From assembly GCF_012163135.1 (NCBI RefSeq), contig NZ_JAAVUP010000001.1:992001-1056000 (forward strand): a DNA stretch of 64,000 nucleotides, written 5' to 3'. The notes under the pieces were generated by a model. That model saw nothing but the letters and a program-made list of their open reading frames with translations. It did no database searches and was not told the origin of the DNA. The DNA comes from Neoroseomonas oryzicola (lineage in GTDB: Bacteria; Pseudomonadota; Alphaproteobacteria; Acetobacterales; Acetobacteraceae). Below, piece by piece: positions 43,898-53,699 of this stretch. Each line of letters begins with the position of its first letter. Position 1 is the first letter of the stretch. The position numbers and the translations under genes were made by a program.

Positions 43898-45199
43898 GTG
43901 CACGTACTGCTCGACGTTTCCCGGTTCTTCGGTTGCTCGCGCCGTCGGGCGCCTTCCGGAATCGATCGCGTCGAAGCCGCCTATGCCCGCCGCTGGCTCG
44001 CCGCCCCCGACAGTGACGTCACCTTCGTCGCCCGCGGCCCGCGCGGCGGATACGCCGCCGTGCCGCGCAGCATGGTCGCCGATCTCGCCGCGCAGCTGCA
44101 GCTCGCCTGGTCAGGCGGCCCCGGCGCGTCGGCCGCCCGCCGCGCCGCGCGCCGCACCGCGCTGATCGCCTTCGCGCGCCTTGCCCTCGGCCGTGGCCGT
44201 TCCCGCCTGACCGAGGTGCTGGCCCGCGAACGCCGCACCGTCTTCCTGCTCGTCTCCCACCGGCTGATGGAACAGGCCGAGCCCATCGCGGAACTCCGCC
44301 GCGCTGGCGCCGCCTTCGTCCCGCTGGTCCACGACCTGATCCCGGCGACGCATCCGGAATACGCGCGCCCGGGCGTCGCCATGCAGCACCTGCAGCGGCT
44401 CGACACCGTGGCCTCGCTCGCGGACGCGATCATCGTGAACTCGGCCGCGACGGCCGCGGTGCTCTCGCCGCACCTGGTCGGCCAGACGGTCTCGCCGCCG
44501 GTGCTGGTCGCACCCCTCGGCATCGACAGCCTGCAGCCGGGCGCCGCCCCCGATCCCGCGGCGCGCCCCTACTTCGTCGTCATCGGCACCATCGAGCCGC
44601 GCAAGAACCACCTTCTCCTGCTCCATCTGTGGCGCGACTTCGCGACCAAGTGGGGCCCGGCGGCGCCGCGCCTCGTGCTGGTCGGCCGCCGCGGCTGGGA
44701 GAACGAGAACGTCCTCGACCTGCTCGAGCGCTGCACCATCCTGCGCGGCGTGGTCGAGGAAGCCGGATCGGTCCCCGATTCGCAGGTCGCCTCGCTGCTT
44801 GCCGGCAGCCGCGCCCTGCTCTTCCCATCCTTCGCCGAGGGCTACGGCCTTCCGCTCGCCGAGGCGCTGGCCGCCGGCGCGCCGGCGATCTGCTCCGACC
44901 TGCCCGCGCTGCGCGAGGTCGGCGGCGCCGTGCCGGAATACCTCGACCCGCTGGACGGCGCTGGCTGGCGGCGCACCATCCTCGACTATGCCGCACCCGA
45001 CAGCCGCGCCCGCGCCGCGCAGCTCGCCCGCATGCGCCATTGGGTCGCACCCTCCTGGGACGACCATTTCGCAGCCGTGGACGGGCTGCTGGCCCAGGCC
45101 GCCGCGCGCAGCGCCGTCACCATCGCGAGCCCGGCGCGCCGGATCGACCGGCCCGTCCTGACGGCCCCCCTGCCCGCAAGCCCCGTCCCCGCCGAATGA
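43898..45199 (+). CDS. GT4-type glycosyltransferase (capsule locus)
   Basis: A 433-residue GT-B glycosyltransferase. The donor-binding C-terminal domain has YFVVIGTIEPRKNHLLLLHLW, LVLVGRRGWENENV and the EX7E motif in FPSFAEGYGLPLAEALAAGAP. No membrane segments, so it works at the cytoplasmic face and adds a sugar to the growing polysaccharide or its lipid carrier. The GTG at 43898 has GGAGG seven bases ahead. It is the first gene of the rightward PKS unit; 31 bases separate it from the PKS start. Confidence 0.87.
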   Translation: MHVLLDVSRFFGCSRRRAPSGIDRVEAAYARRWLAAPDSDVTFVARGPRGGYAAVPRSMVADLAAQLQLAWSGGPGASAARRAARRTALIAFARLALGRGRSRLTEVLARERRTVFLLVSHRLMEQAEPIAELRRAGAAFVPLVHDLIPATHPEYARPGVAMQHLQRLDTVASLADAIIVNSAATAAVLSPHLVGQTVSPPVLVAPLGIDSLQPGAAPDPAARPYFVVIGTIEPRKNHLLLLHLWRDFATKWGPAAPRLVLVGRRGWENENVLDLLERCTILRGVVEEAGSVPDSQVASLLAGSRALLFPSFAEGYGLPLAEALAAGAPAICSDLPALREVGGAVPEYLDPLDGAGWRRTILDYAAPDSRARAAQLARMRHWVAPSWDDHFAAVDGLLAQAAARSAVTIASPARRIDRPVLTAPLPASPVPAE

Positions 45200-45230
45200 G
45201 GGCCCGCCCGGCCCGGATGGCCGCCGGCTG

Positions 45231-48200
45231 ATGCGGGCAGCGCGCCGGGCGCGCCCGCGCCAGCCCTCCCAGGGCATCGCCATCCTCGGAGCAGCCTGCC
45301 GCCTGCCCGGCGCGCCGGACCTCGACGCCTTCTGGTCGCTGCTCGCCGAGGGGCGCGACGCCGTCACGACCGTCCCGCCGGACCGCTTCGACCAGGCGCG
45401 CTGGTTCCATCCGCGCGCTTCGGAACCCGGTCGTTCCTACACCTTCGCGGCCGGCACGATCGGGGATGCGACCGGCTTCGACGCCGCGGCCTTCGGCGTC
45501 TCGATGCGCGAAGCCGCGGAGATGGACCCGCAGCAGCGCGTGCTGCTCGAAGTCGCCGCCGAGGCGCTCGAGGATGCGGGCATCCCGGCCGAGCGCCTTG
45601 GCGGCCGCAACGTGGCGGTCTTCGTCGGCGGCTCCTCCACCGACTTCGCGGAACTGCGCCTGGGCGATCCCTCCGCGGCGGACCGCTTCCTGATGACGGG
45701 GAACGCGCTGTCGATCCTCGCCAACCGCATCGGCAACGTCTTCGACCTGCGCGGGCCCGCGCAGACCATCGACACGGCCTGCTCCTCCTCCCTGGTCGCG
45801 CTGCACCTCGCGATCCGCGCGCTGGAGGACGACCCGGAACTGGAAGCGGCGGTGGTGGGCGGCGTGAACATGCTGCTCTCGCCCTATTCCTTCATCGGCT
45901 TCTCGCGCGCGGGGATGCTCTCGCCGACCGGGCGCTGCCGCGCCTTCGACGCGGCCGCCGATGGATACGTCCGGGCGGAAGGCGCGGGCGTCGTCGTGCT
46001 CAAGCGCCTGCCGGATGCGATCGCGGCGGGCGATGCGGTGCGGGCCGTGCTGCTCGGCAGTGGCGTGAACGCCGCGGGGCGGACGATCGGCCTGTCGCTG
46101 CCGAACCGTGCCGCGCAGGCCGCGCTGATGGACCGCGTCGTCGCGCGCGCCGGCATCGCCCCCGACCGTTTCCTCGCCTTCGAGGCGCATGGCACCGGCA
46201 CCCGCGTCGGCGACCCGGCCGAGACCTGGGTGATCGGCACCACCATCGCGCAGCGCCGCGCCGCGCCGCTGCCGATCGGCTCGGTGAAGACGAATATCGG
46301 CCATCTCGAATCCGCCTCCGGCATGGCCGGGCTGCTGAAGGCGATGCTGATGCTGGAGAAGGGCGCGCTGGTGCCCTCGCTCCACTTCGCCGAGCCCAAC
46401 CCCGAGATCGATTTCGCCGGGCTGAACCTCACCGTCGCGACGCGGCACGCAGCCCTGCCGGCCGCGCCGGATGCGGTGGTCGGCGTCAATTCCTTCGGCT
46501 TCGGCGGCACCAACGCGACCGTGCTGCTGGGCCGCGCGCCGGCCGTCGCCGCGACGCCCGCCGGCAAGCCCGGCGGCGCGCCGCCGCTGGTGCTCTCCGC
46601 GCGGTCCGAGGCCGCGCTCGGCCTGCTGGCCACGCAATGGCGCGACCGGCTCGAAGGGTGCGACGCGGCCGACGCCGCCGCGCTCGCCCGCGGCGTCGCG
46701 CGACACCGGGACCTCGGCCCCCACCGCCTGGTGTTGCGCGGCGCCGACGGCGATGCCCTGGCCGCCGCCATCGCTTCCGATCGTGGCGAACGCGGCCAGG
46801 CCGTCCGCGGCGCCGTCGCCTTCGCCTTCTCGGGCAATGGCGCGCAATACGCGGCCATGGCGAAGGGGGCGCTCGCCGCCTCCCCCGCCTTCCGCCGCGC
46901 GGTGAAGGAGGCCGACGCGGCGCTGGCGCCACGGCTCGGCTGGTCGCCGCTGGTGCTGCTGCGGCGCGGCGTGATGGCCGAAGCACTGGCCGGCACCGAC
47001 ATCGCCCAGCCGCTGCTGTTCGCCGTGCAGGTTGGCGTGGTGGGCGCGCTCGGGGCGCAGGGCATCCGCCCGGGCCTGGTGCTCGGCCATTCGGTCGGCG
47101 AGGTCGCCGCCGCCTGGTGCGCGGGCCTGCTGCCGCTCGAGGAAGCCGCGGGGCTGATCGTCGCGCGCAGCCGCCACCAGCACGCGACGCGCGGCACCGG
47201 CCGGATGGCCGCGATCGGCTGCGGGCCGGAGGCTGCGGCGCCGCTGCTCGACGTCGCCGGGCCGGGCGTCGAGATCGCGGCGGTGAACGGCCCGTCCTCG
47301 ATCACTGTCGCCGGCCCGGCGGAGGCCGTCGCACGTCTCTGCGCGGCCGCGGAGGCGGCGCGCGTCTCGGCCATCCCGCTCGATCTCGACTACGCCTTCC
47401 ACGCCGCGGCGATGGATCCGGTGCGGAACGGGCTGCTCGCTGACCTCGCGACGCTCGCGCCACGGCGCGGCGCGATCCCGATGGTCTCCTCCGTCACCGG
47501 CGAGGTGCTGGACGCTGACGACGCCCGCGCCGCCTACTGGTGGCGCAACCTGCGCGAACCGGTGCGCTTCCGCGACGCGACGCGGGCCGCGGCCGAGGCC
47601 GGCGCGCGGCTCTTCCTCGAGATCGGGCCGCATCCCGTCCTGCAATCCTACCTGCGCGAAAGCCTGCGCGAGGACAGCGCGGAGGCCGCGATCCTCCCCA
47701 CGCTCACGCGCCGCGATCCGGCGGGCGATCCCTTCCCCGCCATCGCCGACCGCGCGATCGCGCGCGGCGCCGACCCGCGCGACGGCCGCGCCTTCGCCGG
47801 CCCCGCCCGGCGCGACCTGCCGCGCACGCCCTTCGCCCGCCGCCCGGCCTGGTTCCCGCGCACCACGGAAAGCGCGCGCCTCACCGACCCCGAGCGGGAC
47901 CACCCGCTGCTGGGCCTGCGCGCGGGCGGGGATGCGGGGCGCTGGACGGCGTTCCTCGACACCGAGACCGACCCCTGGCTTGCCGACCACCGCCTGATGA
48001 ACGAGGCGGTGCTGCCCGCCGCCGCCATGGCCGAGATGGCGCTCGCCGCCGCCGCCGCGCTGCATCCGGACGCTCCCGCGCTCGAGGTCACGGACCTCGC
48101 CATCCAGCGCCCGCTGGCCTTCGAACCCGGCCGCGTCCGGGAGGTCCGCAGCACCGCCGACGCCGAGGGCGGCTTCCTGCTCGAAAGCCGCCGCCGCCTC

Positions 48201-51200
48201 GCCGAGGAACCCTGGGCGCTCGCCGCCCGCGCGCGCATCGCCGCCCTGCCCCGACTCCCAGCCGCGCCGGACGCCCCGCCGGCCGAGGCACGCGAGATGC
48301 GCGGCGCCGAGGTGATCGCCCTCGCCGCGCGCGCGGGCCTCGACTACGGCCCGGCCTTCCGCCCGGTCGAGCGCGTCAGGACCGACGCCGCCGGCCGCCA
48401 CGCCCGCGTCAGCCTCCGCCTGCCCGAGGCCGCGCCCGGCGCGGCGGGCTTCCTGTTGCATCCCGTGCTGCTCGACGGCGCGCTGCAGGGCCTCGTCGCG
48501 CTGCTCGCGGGTGCCGCCGACGCGGCCTCCCTGGTGCCGGTGCGGATCGGGCGGCTGGCGGTGCTGCGCGGCGCCGCGCTGCCCGCCATGGCGGAGCTGG
48601 TTCTGACGCGGCGGGGGGAACGCGTGCTCGCCGCCGACCTGACGCTGCGCGATGCGACCGGGGCCGTGGTTGCGGTCTGCACCGACGTCTGGCTGCAGGT
48701 GGTGCGCCTGCCGGGCCGCACGGCGCCGGAGGACCTCGTCTTCCGCCTCGACCCGCTGCCCGCCCCGCCGCTGCCGCCCGCGGCGGCGCCCGTGGCGGCC
48801 GAGGCCGCGCTCGATGCCGCCCGCGCCGCCGATGCCGCCGCCGATGCGGCCGAGGCGGCGTTGCTGCTCGAAGGCTTCGCCGCCGCGGCGACCGTCGCGG
48901 CGCTGCCCGTCGCGCCGCCGCTCGCCACGTCCTATCGCCGCGCGCTGTGGCAGTCGCTGGGCGAGACCGGCCTCGCGGAGGAAACCCCCGCCGGCTGGCG
49001 TCTGGCCGAGGACCAGGCGCTGCCGGCGGCGAGCGAGATCTGGCGCTCGGTGCTCGCGGAGAATCCGGGCCTCGCGCTCGACATGGCCTGGCTGGCCCGC
49101 GCGGCGGAGACGCTGCCGGTCGCGCTGACCGGGGAGCCGGTCGCGGCGCCGCCGCCGCCCCTCGACTCCGGTGCCTTCCCACGGCTCGCCGCGGTCGTCG
49201 CGGCCGCGCTCGCCGCCGTCGCGGATCGCTGGCCGGCGGGACGGGTGCTGCGCGTGACGGAATTCGGCGCCGGCGGGCCGCTGACGCGCGCGGCCGTCGC
49301 GGCGCTCGCCGGACGCGGCCTGCGCGTCGCCTATCGCGCGGCCGGGGAGGCGCGGGCCGGCGCGACGCCGCCCGCCGCCGAGGGCATCGACTTCGCCTGG
49401 ACCGGCAGCGGGCCCCTGGAGCCGTCCGACGTTGTGATCGGCCTCGCCGCGGCGGTGCGCGGCCGGGCGGGGACGGATCTTGCCGCGGCACTCCGCGCCG
49501 CCGCCGCGCCCGGCGCGCTGCTGCTGCTCGCCGAACCCGCGCCGGGGCGCTTGTGGGATTTCGCCTGCGGCCAGGACCCCGCCTGGTGGACCGGCGGCGA
49601 GGGCGCGCTGCCCGACGCGGCCAGCTGGCGCCAGGCGCTGTCCGACGCCGGCTTCGAGGACCCGGAGGCCCTGCCGCTCGCCGCCGCGCCCTGGCCGGCG
49701 TTGCTGCTCGCCGCCCGCGCGCCCTCGGTCGTCATTGCCGCTCCGGGCAAGCCGCGCCGCGTCGCGATCTTCGCAGCCGCAGGCGCGGCGCGGCTCGCGG
49801 CCGCACTCGACGCCGCGCTGCGCGCCGAGGGCCATGCCGTGACGCAGTCCCCGCTCGACGCCACGCCGGCGCCGCGCGCGATCCAGGGCGCGCAAGTGGT
49901 GGCGCTGGCCGGGGATGACCCGTTGCCCACGACGCTCGCCGCCGCGACGCGCCTCGCGGAAGCCGCCAACGGTGCGGCGAGCGGCATCGTCCTCGTCGGT
50001 GCAGGCGTCGACGGCGCGGCGCTGTCCGGCCTCGGCCGCGTGCTGGCGAACGAGTTGCCGGACCTCGCGCCGCGGCGGATCACGCTCGATCCCGCGCTGC
50101 CGCCGGAACCTGCCGCGCGGCGGCTCGCCGCCGAACTCGCGGGCGACGCGCCCGAAGTCGTGGTCGCCCCCGATGCGCGCCTGCTGCCGCGCCTGACCCC
50201 CGGCCTGCCTGCGCCCGCGCGCACCGGGGCGCGGCGCCTCGCGATCGGCCAGCCGGGCCAGATCGGCAGCCTGGCCTGGGCGCCGGAACCCGCCTTGCCC
50301 GCGCCCGGCCCGGGCGAGGTCCGCCTGCGCGTCGCCGCGGCGGGGCTGAATTTCCGCGACCTGATGTGGGCGCAGGGGCTGCTGCCCGAGGACGTGCTGA
50401 TGGACGGCTTCGCCGGCCCGACGCTCGGCATGGAATGCGCCGGCGTCGTCGAGGCCGCCGGGCCCGGCGTCGCGCTCCGCCCCGGCGATGCGGTGTTCGG
50501 CTTCGCGCCCTCGGCCTTCTCCACCCATGCGCTGACCCGCGCCGAGGCCCTCGCCCCGCTGCCCGAGGGCCTGCCCCCCGAGGCCGCGGCGACCGTCCCC
50601 GTCGCGTTCATCACCGCCTGCTACGCGCTCGAGACGCTGGCGCGCATCCGCCCCGGCGAGCGCGTGCTGATCCATGGCGGGGCGGGCGGCGTCGGGCTCG
50701 CGGCGCTGCAGGTCGCGCGCGCGGCCGGGGCGCGCGTCGCGGCGACCGCCGGCAACGAGGAAAAGCGCGCCTTCCTGCGCATGGCGGGCGCCGAGCTCGT
50801 ACTCGACAGCCGCGACGCCGGCTTCGCCGATGCGCTGCGCGCGGCCTGGCCGGATGGCGTCGACGTGGTGCTGAACTCGCTCGCCGGGGAGGCGATGGAG
50901 CGCAGCCTTGGGCTGCTCGCGCCCTTCGGGCGCTTCATCGAACTCGGCAAGCGCGACTTCGTGGAGAACCGCCGCGCCGCACTGCGCCCGCTGCGGCGCA
51001 ACGTCTCCTACTTCGCCGTCGACGCCGATGCGTTGCCACGCGCGAAGCCGGACCTCGCCCAGGCATTGCTTGCCGACATCGCGGCGCGCCTCGCCGAGGG
51101 CGCGCTGCTGCCCCTGCCCCATGCGGTATTCGACGCCGACGCGGCCGAGGCCGCCTTCCGCACGCTGCAGGCCTCGGCGCATATCGGGAAGCTCGTGATC

Positions 51201-52379
51201 CGCCCGCCCGCCGGGACCGGCGCTGCGCCCGCGCCCTGGGCGCCCGATCCAGGCGGCACCTACCTCGTCATCGGCGGCACCCAGGGCTTCGGGCTGGAAT
51301 GCGCGAAATGGCTCGCGGCCAACGGGGCGGCGCATCTCGCGCTGGTCTCACGCCGCGGCGGGGAGACGCCGGGGGCTGAGGCCGCGCTCCGCACGCTCGC
51401 CGCCCTCGGCGCCCGCACCCGCATAGAGGCCTGCGACGCGACCGACCGCGCCGCACTCGCCGCGCTGCTCGCGCGCCTCAGGCGCGAGGGCCCTCCGATC
51501 CGCGGCATCGTCCACGCCGCCGCCGCCTTCGCCGACGGCGCAGCCGCCAGCATGGATGCCGCACGCTTCGCCCGCGTCCTCGCGCCCAAGGTGACGGCCG
51601 CGCAGCACCTCGACGCCCTGACGCGCGAGGACCCGCTGCATCTGTTCCTGCTCTTCTCCTCGGCCACCACCGCCTTCGGCAGTCCGGGCCAGGCGAACTA
51701 TGTCGCGGCGAATGCGGCGCTCGAGGCCATCGCGCGGCAGCGACAGGACGCCGGCCTGCCCGCGCTTGCCGTCGGCTGGGGGCCGATCGCGGATGCCGGC
51801 GTGCTGGCCCGCGACGCGGCGACGGCCGAGACCCTGGAACGCCGCACCGGCGTCGCACCCCTGCCGGCGCAGGAGGCGCTCGCCGCGCTGCCCGCGATCC
51901 TCGCCGCCCGCATCCCGGTCGCCCATGTCGCGCGCATCGGCTGGGGCGCCCTCGGTTCCGCCCTGCCGGTGCTGGCCGAACCCGCCTATGCCGCGATCCG
52001 CGCGGCGCGCGAGGCGGCCACGGGTGGCGCCGACCTGCGCGAGGAACTCCGCGCCCTGCCGCCCGAGCAGGCCCGCGCGCGCCTGGTGGCCCTGGCGCAG
52101 GAGGAGATCGCCCGCATCCTCCGCCTCCCCTCCGAGGCGATCGGCGCCGATGCGCCCGTCGCGGGGCTCGGCCTCGATTCGCTCGGCGGGCTCGAATTGC
52201 GCATGGCGCTGGAACGGCGGCTCGGCGTGCAGGTGCCGCTCGCCGCGGTCACCGAGGACCTGACCATCGCCGTGCTTGCCAACCGCATCGCCGGTGTGGT
52301 GCTTGAGGACCGGACGGAGCACGCGGTGCAGTCGCTGATGGATGCCTACGAGCCCGCCGCGGCCGACGCGGCGCCATGA
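45231..52379 (+). CDS. Reducing type I polyketide synthase, KS-AT-DH-(psi MT)-ER-KR-ACP
   Basis: A 2382-residue single-module synthase. KS at about 15-440 with Cys184 (DTACSSS), His320 (EAHGTGT) and His358 (NIGHLES). AT at ~525-825 with Ser621 (GHSVGE) and His724 in YAFH, closest to malonyl-CoA types. DH at ~895-1165 with His920 (DHRLMNEAVLP) and Asp1082 (LLDGALQ). A poorly conserved stretch ~1300-1480 retains EFGAGGPL, a decayed methyltransferase. ER ~1670-1995 (LIHGGAGGVGLAALQVA). KR ~2005-2240 with Tyr2157. ACP Ser2317 (LGLDSLGG). There is no thioesterase. All reducing domains look intact, so a saturated fatty chain is expected. It corresponds to rhizobial RkpA in layout and context, and its stop overlaps the oxoamine synthase. 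Confidence 0.93.
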   Translation: MRAARRARPRQPSQGIAILGAACRLPGAPDLDAFWSLLAEGRDAVTTVPPDRFDQARWFHPRASEPGRSYTFAAGTIGDATGFDAAAFGVSMREAAEMDPQQRVLLEVAAEALEDAGIPAERLGGRNVAVFVGGSSTDFAELRLGDPSAADRFLMTGNALSILANRIGNVFDLRGPAQTIDTACSSSLVALHLAIRALEDDPELEAAVVGGVNMLLSPYSFIGFSRAGMLSPTGRCRAFDAAADGYVRAEGAGVVVLKRLPDAIAAGDAVRAVLLGSGVNAAGRTIGLSLPNRAAQAALMDRVVARAGIAPDRFLAFEAHGTGTRVGDPAETWVIGTTIAQRRAAPLPIGSVKTNIGHLESASGMAGLLKAMLMLEKGALVPSLHFAEPNPEIDFAGLNLTVATRHAALPAAPDAVVGVNSFGFGGTNATVLLGRAPAVAATPAGKPGGAPPLVLSARSEAALGLLATQWRDRLEGCDAADAAALARGVARHRDLGPHRLVLRGADGDALAAAIASDRGERGQAVRGAVAFAFSGNGAQYAAMAKGALAASPAFRRAVKEADAALAPRLGWSPLVLLRRGVMAEALAGTDIAQPLLFAVQVGVVGALGAQGIRPGLVLGHSVGEVAAAWCAGLLPLEEAAGLIVARSRHQHATRGTGRMAAIGCGPEAAAPLLDVAGPGVEIAAVNGPSSITVAGPAEAVARLCAAAEAARVSAIPLDLDYAFHAAAMDPVRNGLLADLATLAPRRGAIPMVSSVTGEVLDADDARAAYWWRNLREPVRFRDATRAAAEAGARLFLEIGPHPVLQSYLRESLREDSAEAAILPTLTRRDPAGDPFPAIADRAIARGADPRDGRAFAGPARRDLPRTPFARRPAWFPRTTESARLTDPERDHPLLGLRAGGDAGRWTAFLDTETDPWLADHRLMNEAVLPAAAMAEMALAAAAALHPDAPALEVTDLAIQRPLAFEPGRVREVRSTADAEGGFLLESRRRLAEEPWALAARARIAALPRLPAAPDAPPAEAREMRGAEVIALAARAGLDYGPAFRPVERVRTDAAGRHARVSLRLPEAAPGAAGFLLHPVLLDGALQGLVALLAGAADAASLVPVRIGRLAVLRGAALPAMAELVLTRRGERVLAADLTLRDATGAVVAVCTDVWLQVVRLPGRTAPEDLVFRLDPLPAPPLPPAAAPVAAEAALDAARAADAAADAAEAALLLEGFAAAATVAALPVAPPLATSYRRALWQSLGETGLAEETPAGWRLAEDQALPAASEIWRSVLAENPGLALDMAWLARAAETLPVALTGEPVAAPPPPLDSGAFPRLAAVVAAALAAVADRWPAGRVLRVTEFGAGGPLTRAAVAALAGRGLRVAYRAAGEARAGATPPAAEGIDFAWTGSGPLEPSDVVIGLAAAVRGRAGTDLAAALRAAAAPGALLLLAEPAPGRLWDFACGQDPAWWTGGEGALPDAASWRQALSDAGFEDPEALPLAAAPWPALLLAARAPSVVIAAPGKPRRVAIFAAAGAARLAAALDAALRAEGHAVTQSPLDATPAPRAIQGAQVVALAGDDPLPTTLAAATRLAEAANGAASGIVLVGAGVDGAALSGLGRVLANELPDLAPRRITLDPALPPEPAARRLAAELAGDAPEVVVAPDARLLPRLTPGLPAPARTGARRLAIGQPGQIGSLAWAPEPALPAPGPGEVRLRVAAAGLNFRDLMWAQGLLPEDVLMDGFAGPTLGMECAGVVEAAGPGVALRPGDAVFGFAPSAFSTHALTRAEALAPLPEGLPPEAAATVPVAFITACYALETLARIRPGERVLIHGGAGGVGLAALQVARAAGARVAATAGNEEKRAFLRMAGAELVLDSRDAGFADALRAAWPDGVDVVLNSLAGEAMERSLGLLAPFGRFIELGKRDFVENRRAALRPLRRNVSYFAVDADALPRAKPDLAQALLADIAARLAEGALLPLPHAVFDADAAEAAFRTLQASAHIGKLVIRPPAGTGAAPAPWAPDPGGTYLVIGGTQGFGLECAKWLAANGAAHLALVSRRGGETPGAEAALRTLAALGARTRIEACDATDRAALAALLARLRREGPPIRGIVHAAAAFADGAAASMDAARFARVLAPKVTAAQHLDALTREDPLHLFLLFSSATTAFGSPGQANYVAANAALEAIARQRQDAGLPALAVGWGPIADAGVLARDAATAETLERRTGVAPLPAQEALAALPAILAARIPVAHVARIGWGALGSALPVLAEPAYAAIRAAREAATGGADLREELRALPPEQARARLVALAQEEIARILRLPSEAIGADAPVAGLGLDSLGGLELRMALERRLGVQVPLAAVTEDLTIAVLANRIAGVVLEDRTEHAVQSLMDAYEPAAADAAP

Positions 52380-53689
52380 GCCAGGGCTTCGGCCTTTCGG
52401 CCACGGCGCGGCTTGCGCTGCTGCAGCGCCTGTCCAAGCGCCGGGAGGAGAAGGGCCCCGCCCCGGGTGCGGCGCGCGCCTTTCGCGAACTGCCCGGCCA
52501 GCGCGACATGGAGATGATCCGCGAGGCCGCCGGCGCCCTCGGCCTCGAGAACCCCTTCTTCCGCCCGCACGAAGGCATCGCCGGCGCGACGACGCGCATC
52601 GGCAACCGAGAGGTCGTGAACTACGGCTCCTACAACTACCTCGGCCTGAACGGGGATCCGCGCGTGATCGCGGCGGCCAAGGCGGCGATGGACCGGCACG
52701 GCGTCTCGGCCTCGGCCTCGCGCATGGTCTCGGGCGAAAGGCCCGTGCATGGGGAACTGGAAGCCGCCATCGCGGCGCATTACGGGGTCGAGGCGGCGAT
52801 CGCCTTCGTGTCGGGCCATGCGACGAACGTGACGGTGCTCGGCCACCTGATGGGGCCGCGCGACCTGATCGTGCATGACGCCGCGATCCACAATTCCTGC
52901 GCCGAGGGTGCGCGGCTGTCGGGCGCGCGGCGCATCGCCTTCGCCCACAACGACTGGCGCGCGGCGGAACGGGAACTCGCCGCCGCCCGGCGTGGCGCGC
53001 GCCGCGCGCTGATCGTCATCGAGGGTCATTACTCGATGGACGGCGACATCCCCGACCTGCCGCGCTTCGTGGACCTCGCGCGCAAGCACGACGCATGGCT
53101 CATGGTGGATGAGGCGCATGGCCTCGGCGTGGTGGGCGCGACCGGCCAGGGCATCCACGAGCAGTGGGGCGTCGCCGCGCAGGATGTCGACATCTGGATG
53201 GGCACGCTGTCCAAGACGCTGTCGGGCTGCGGCGGCTACATCGCCGGCAATGCGGACCTGATCGCCTGGCTGAAGCACTCCGCGCCGGGCTTCGTCTATT
53301 CGGTCGGCATGGCGCCGGCGCTCGCCGCGGCATCGCTGGAATCGCTGCGCATCCTGCACGCCGAGCCCGAGCGCGTCGCGCGGCTGCAGGCCAATGCGGC
53401 GCTGTTCCTGCGCCTGGCGAAGGCGGCCGGGCTCGACACCGGCACCTCGGCGGGCCTTGCCATCGTGCCGGTCATCGTCGGATCCTCGGTCGGCGCCGCG
53501 CGGCTGTCCCAGGCGCTGCTCGAAGGCGGGATCAACGTGCAGCCCATCCTGTTCCCGGCCGTGCCGGATTCCTCGGCGCGGCTGCGCTTCTTCCTCTCAT
53601 CCGAGCACGACGACGCGCAGATCCGCGCCACCGTCGCCGCGGTCGCCGCGGCGATCGGCGGCGCGCGGCCGGCGGAACTCGCCACCTGA
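52376..53689 (+). CDS. Alpha-oxoamine synthase (PLP, RkpG/KBL/AONS family)
   Basis: A 437-residue PLP enzyme with an N-terminal extension of about 45 residues. Family motifs are NYLGLNGDPRV, SGHATNVTVLGHLMG, DEAHGLGVVG and the Schiff-base Lys280 in MGTLSKTLSGCGGY. Members (serine palmitoyltransferase, KBL, AONS, Fum8, SxtA) condense an amino acid with an acyl thioester and release CO2. The ATGA overlap with the PKS and the absence of a PKS thioesterase argue that it off-loads the acyl-ACP as an alpha-amino ketone. Amino acid used is unknown. Confidence 0.9.
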   Translation: MSQGFGLSATARLALLQRLSKRREEKGPAPGAARAFRELPGQRDMEMIREAAGALGLENPFFRPHEGIAGATTRIGNREVVNYGSYNYLGLNGDPRVIAAAKAAMDRHGVSASASRMVSGERPVHGELEAAIAAHYGVEAAIAFVSGHATNVTVLGHLMGPRDLIVHDAAIHNSCAEGARLSGARRIAFAHNDWRAAERELAAARRGARRALIVIEGHYSMDGDIPDLPRFVDLARKHDAWLMVDEAHGLGVVGATGQGIHEQWGVAAQDVDIWMGTLSKTLSGCGGYIAGNADLIAWLKHSAPGFVYSVGMAPALAAASLESLRILHAEPERVARLQANAALFLRLAKAAGLDTGTSAGLAIVPVIVGSSVGAARLSQALLEGGINVQPILFPAVPDSSARLRFFLSSEHDDAQIRATVAAVAAAIGGARPAELAT

Positions 53690-53699
53690 CCCGCGCGCC

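Noticed and set aside
46471..46986. A frame break between the KS and AT domains of the PKS
   Set aside because: The single plus-strand frame runs without stop from 45231 to 52379 with all domains in order.
45117..51335. A 2072-codon open frame on the minus strand opposite the PKS
   Set aside because: Its translation is arginine/glycine/alanine-rich low-complexity text without family motifs. The plus strand has six recognisable enzyme domains; long antisense frames are a by-product of very high GC at third positions.
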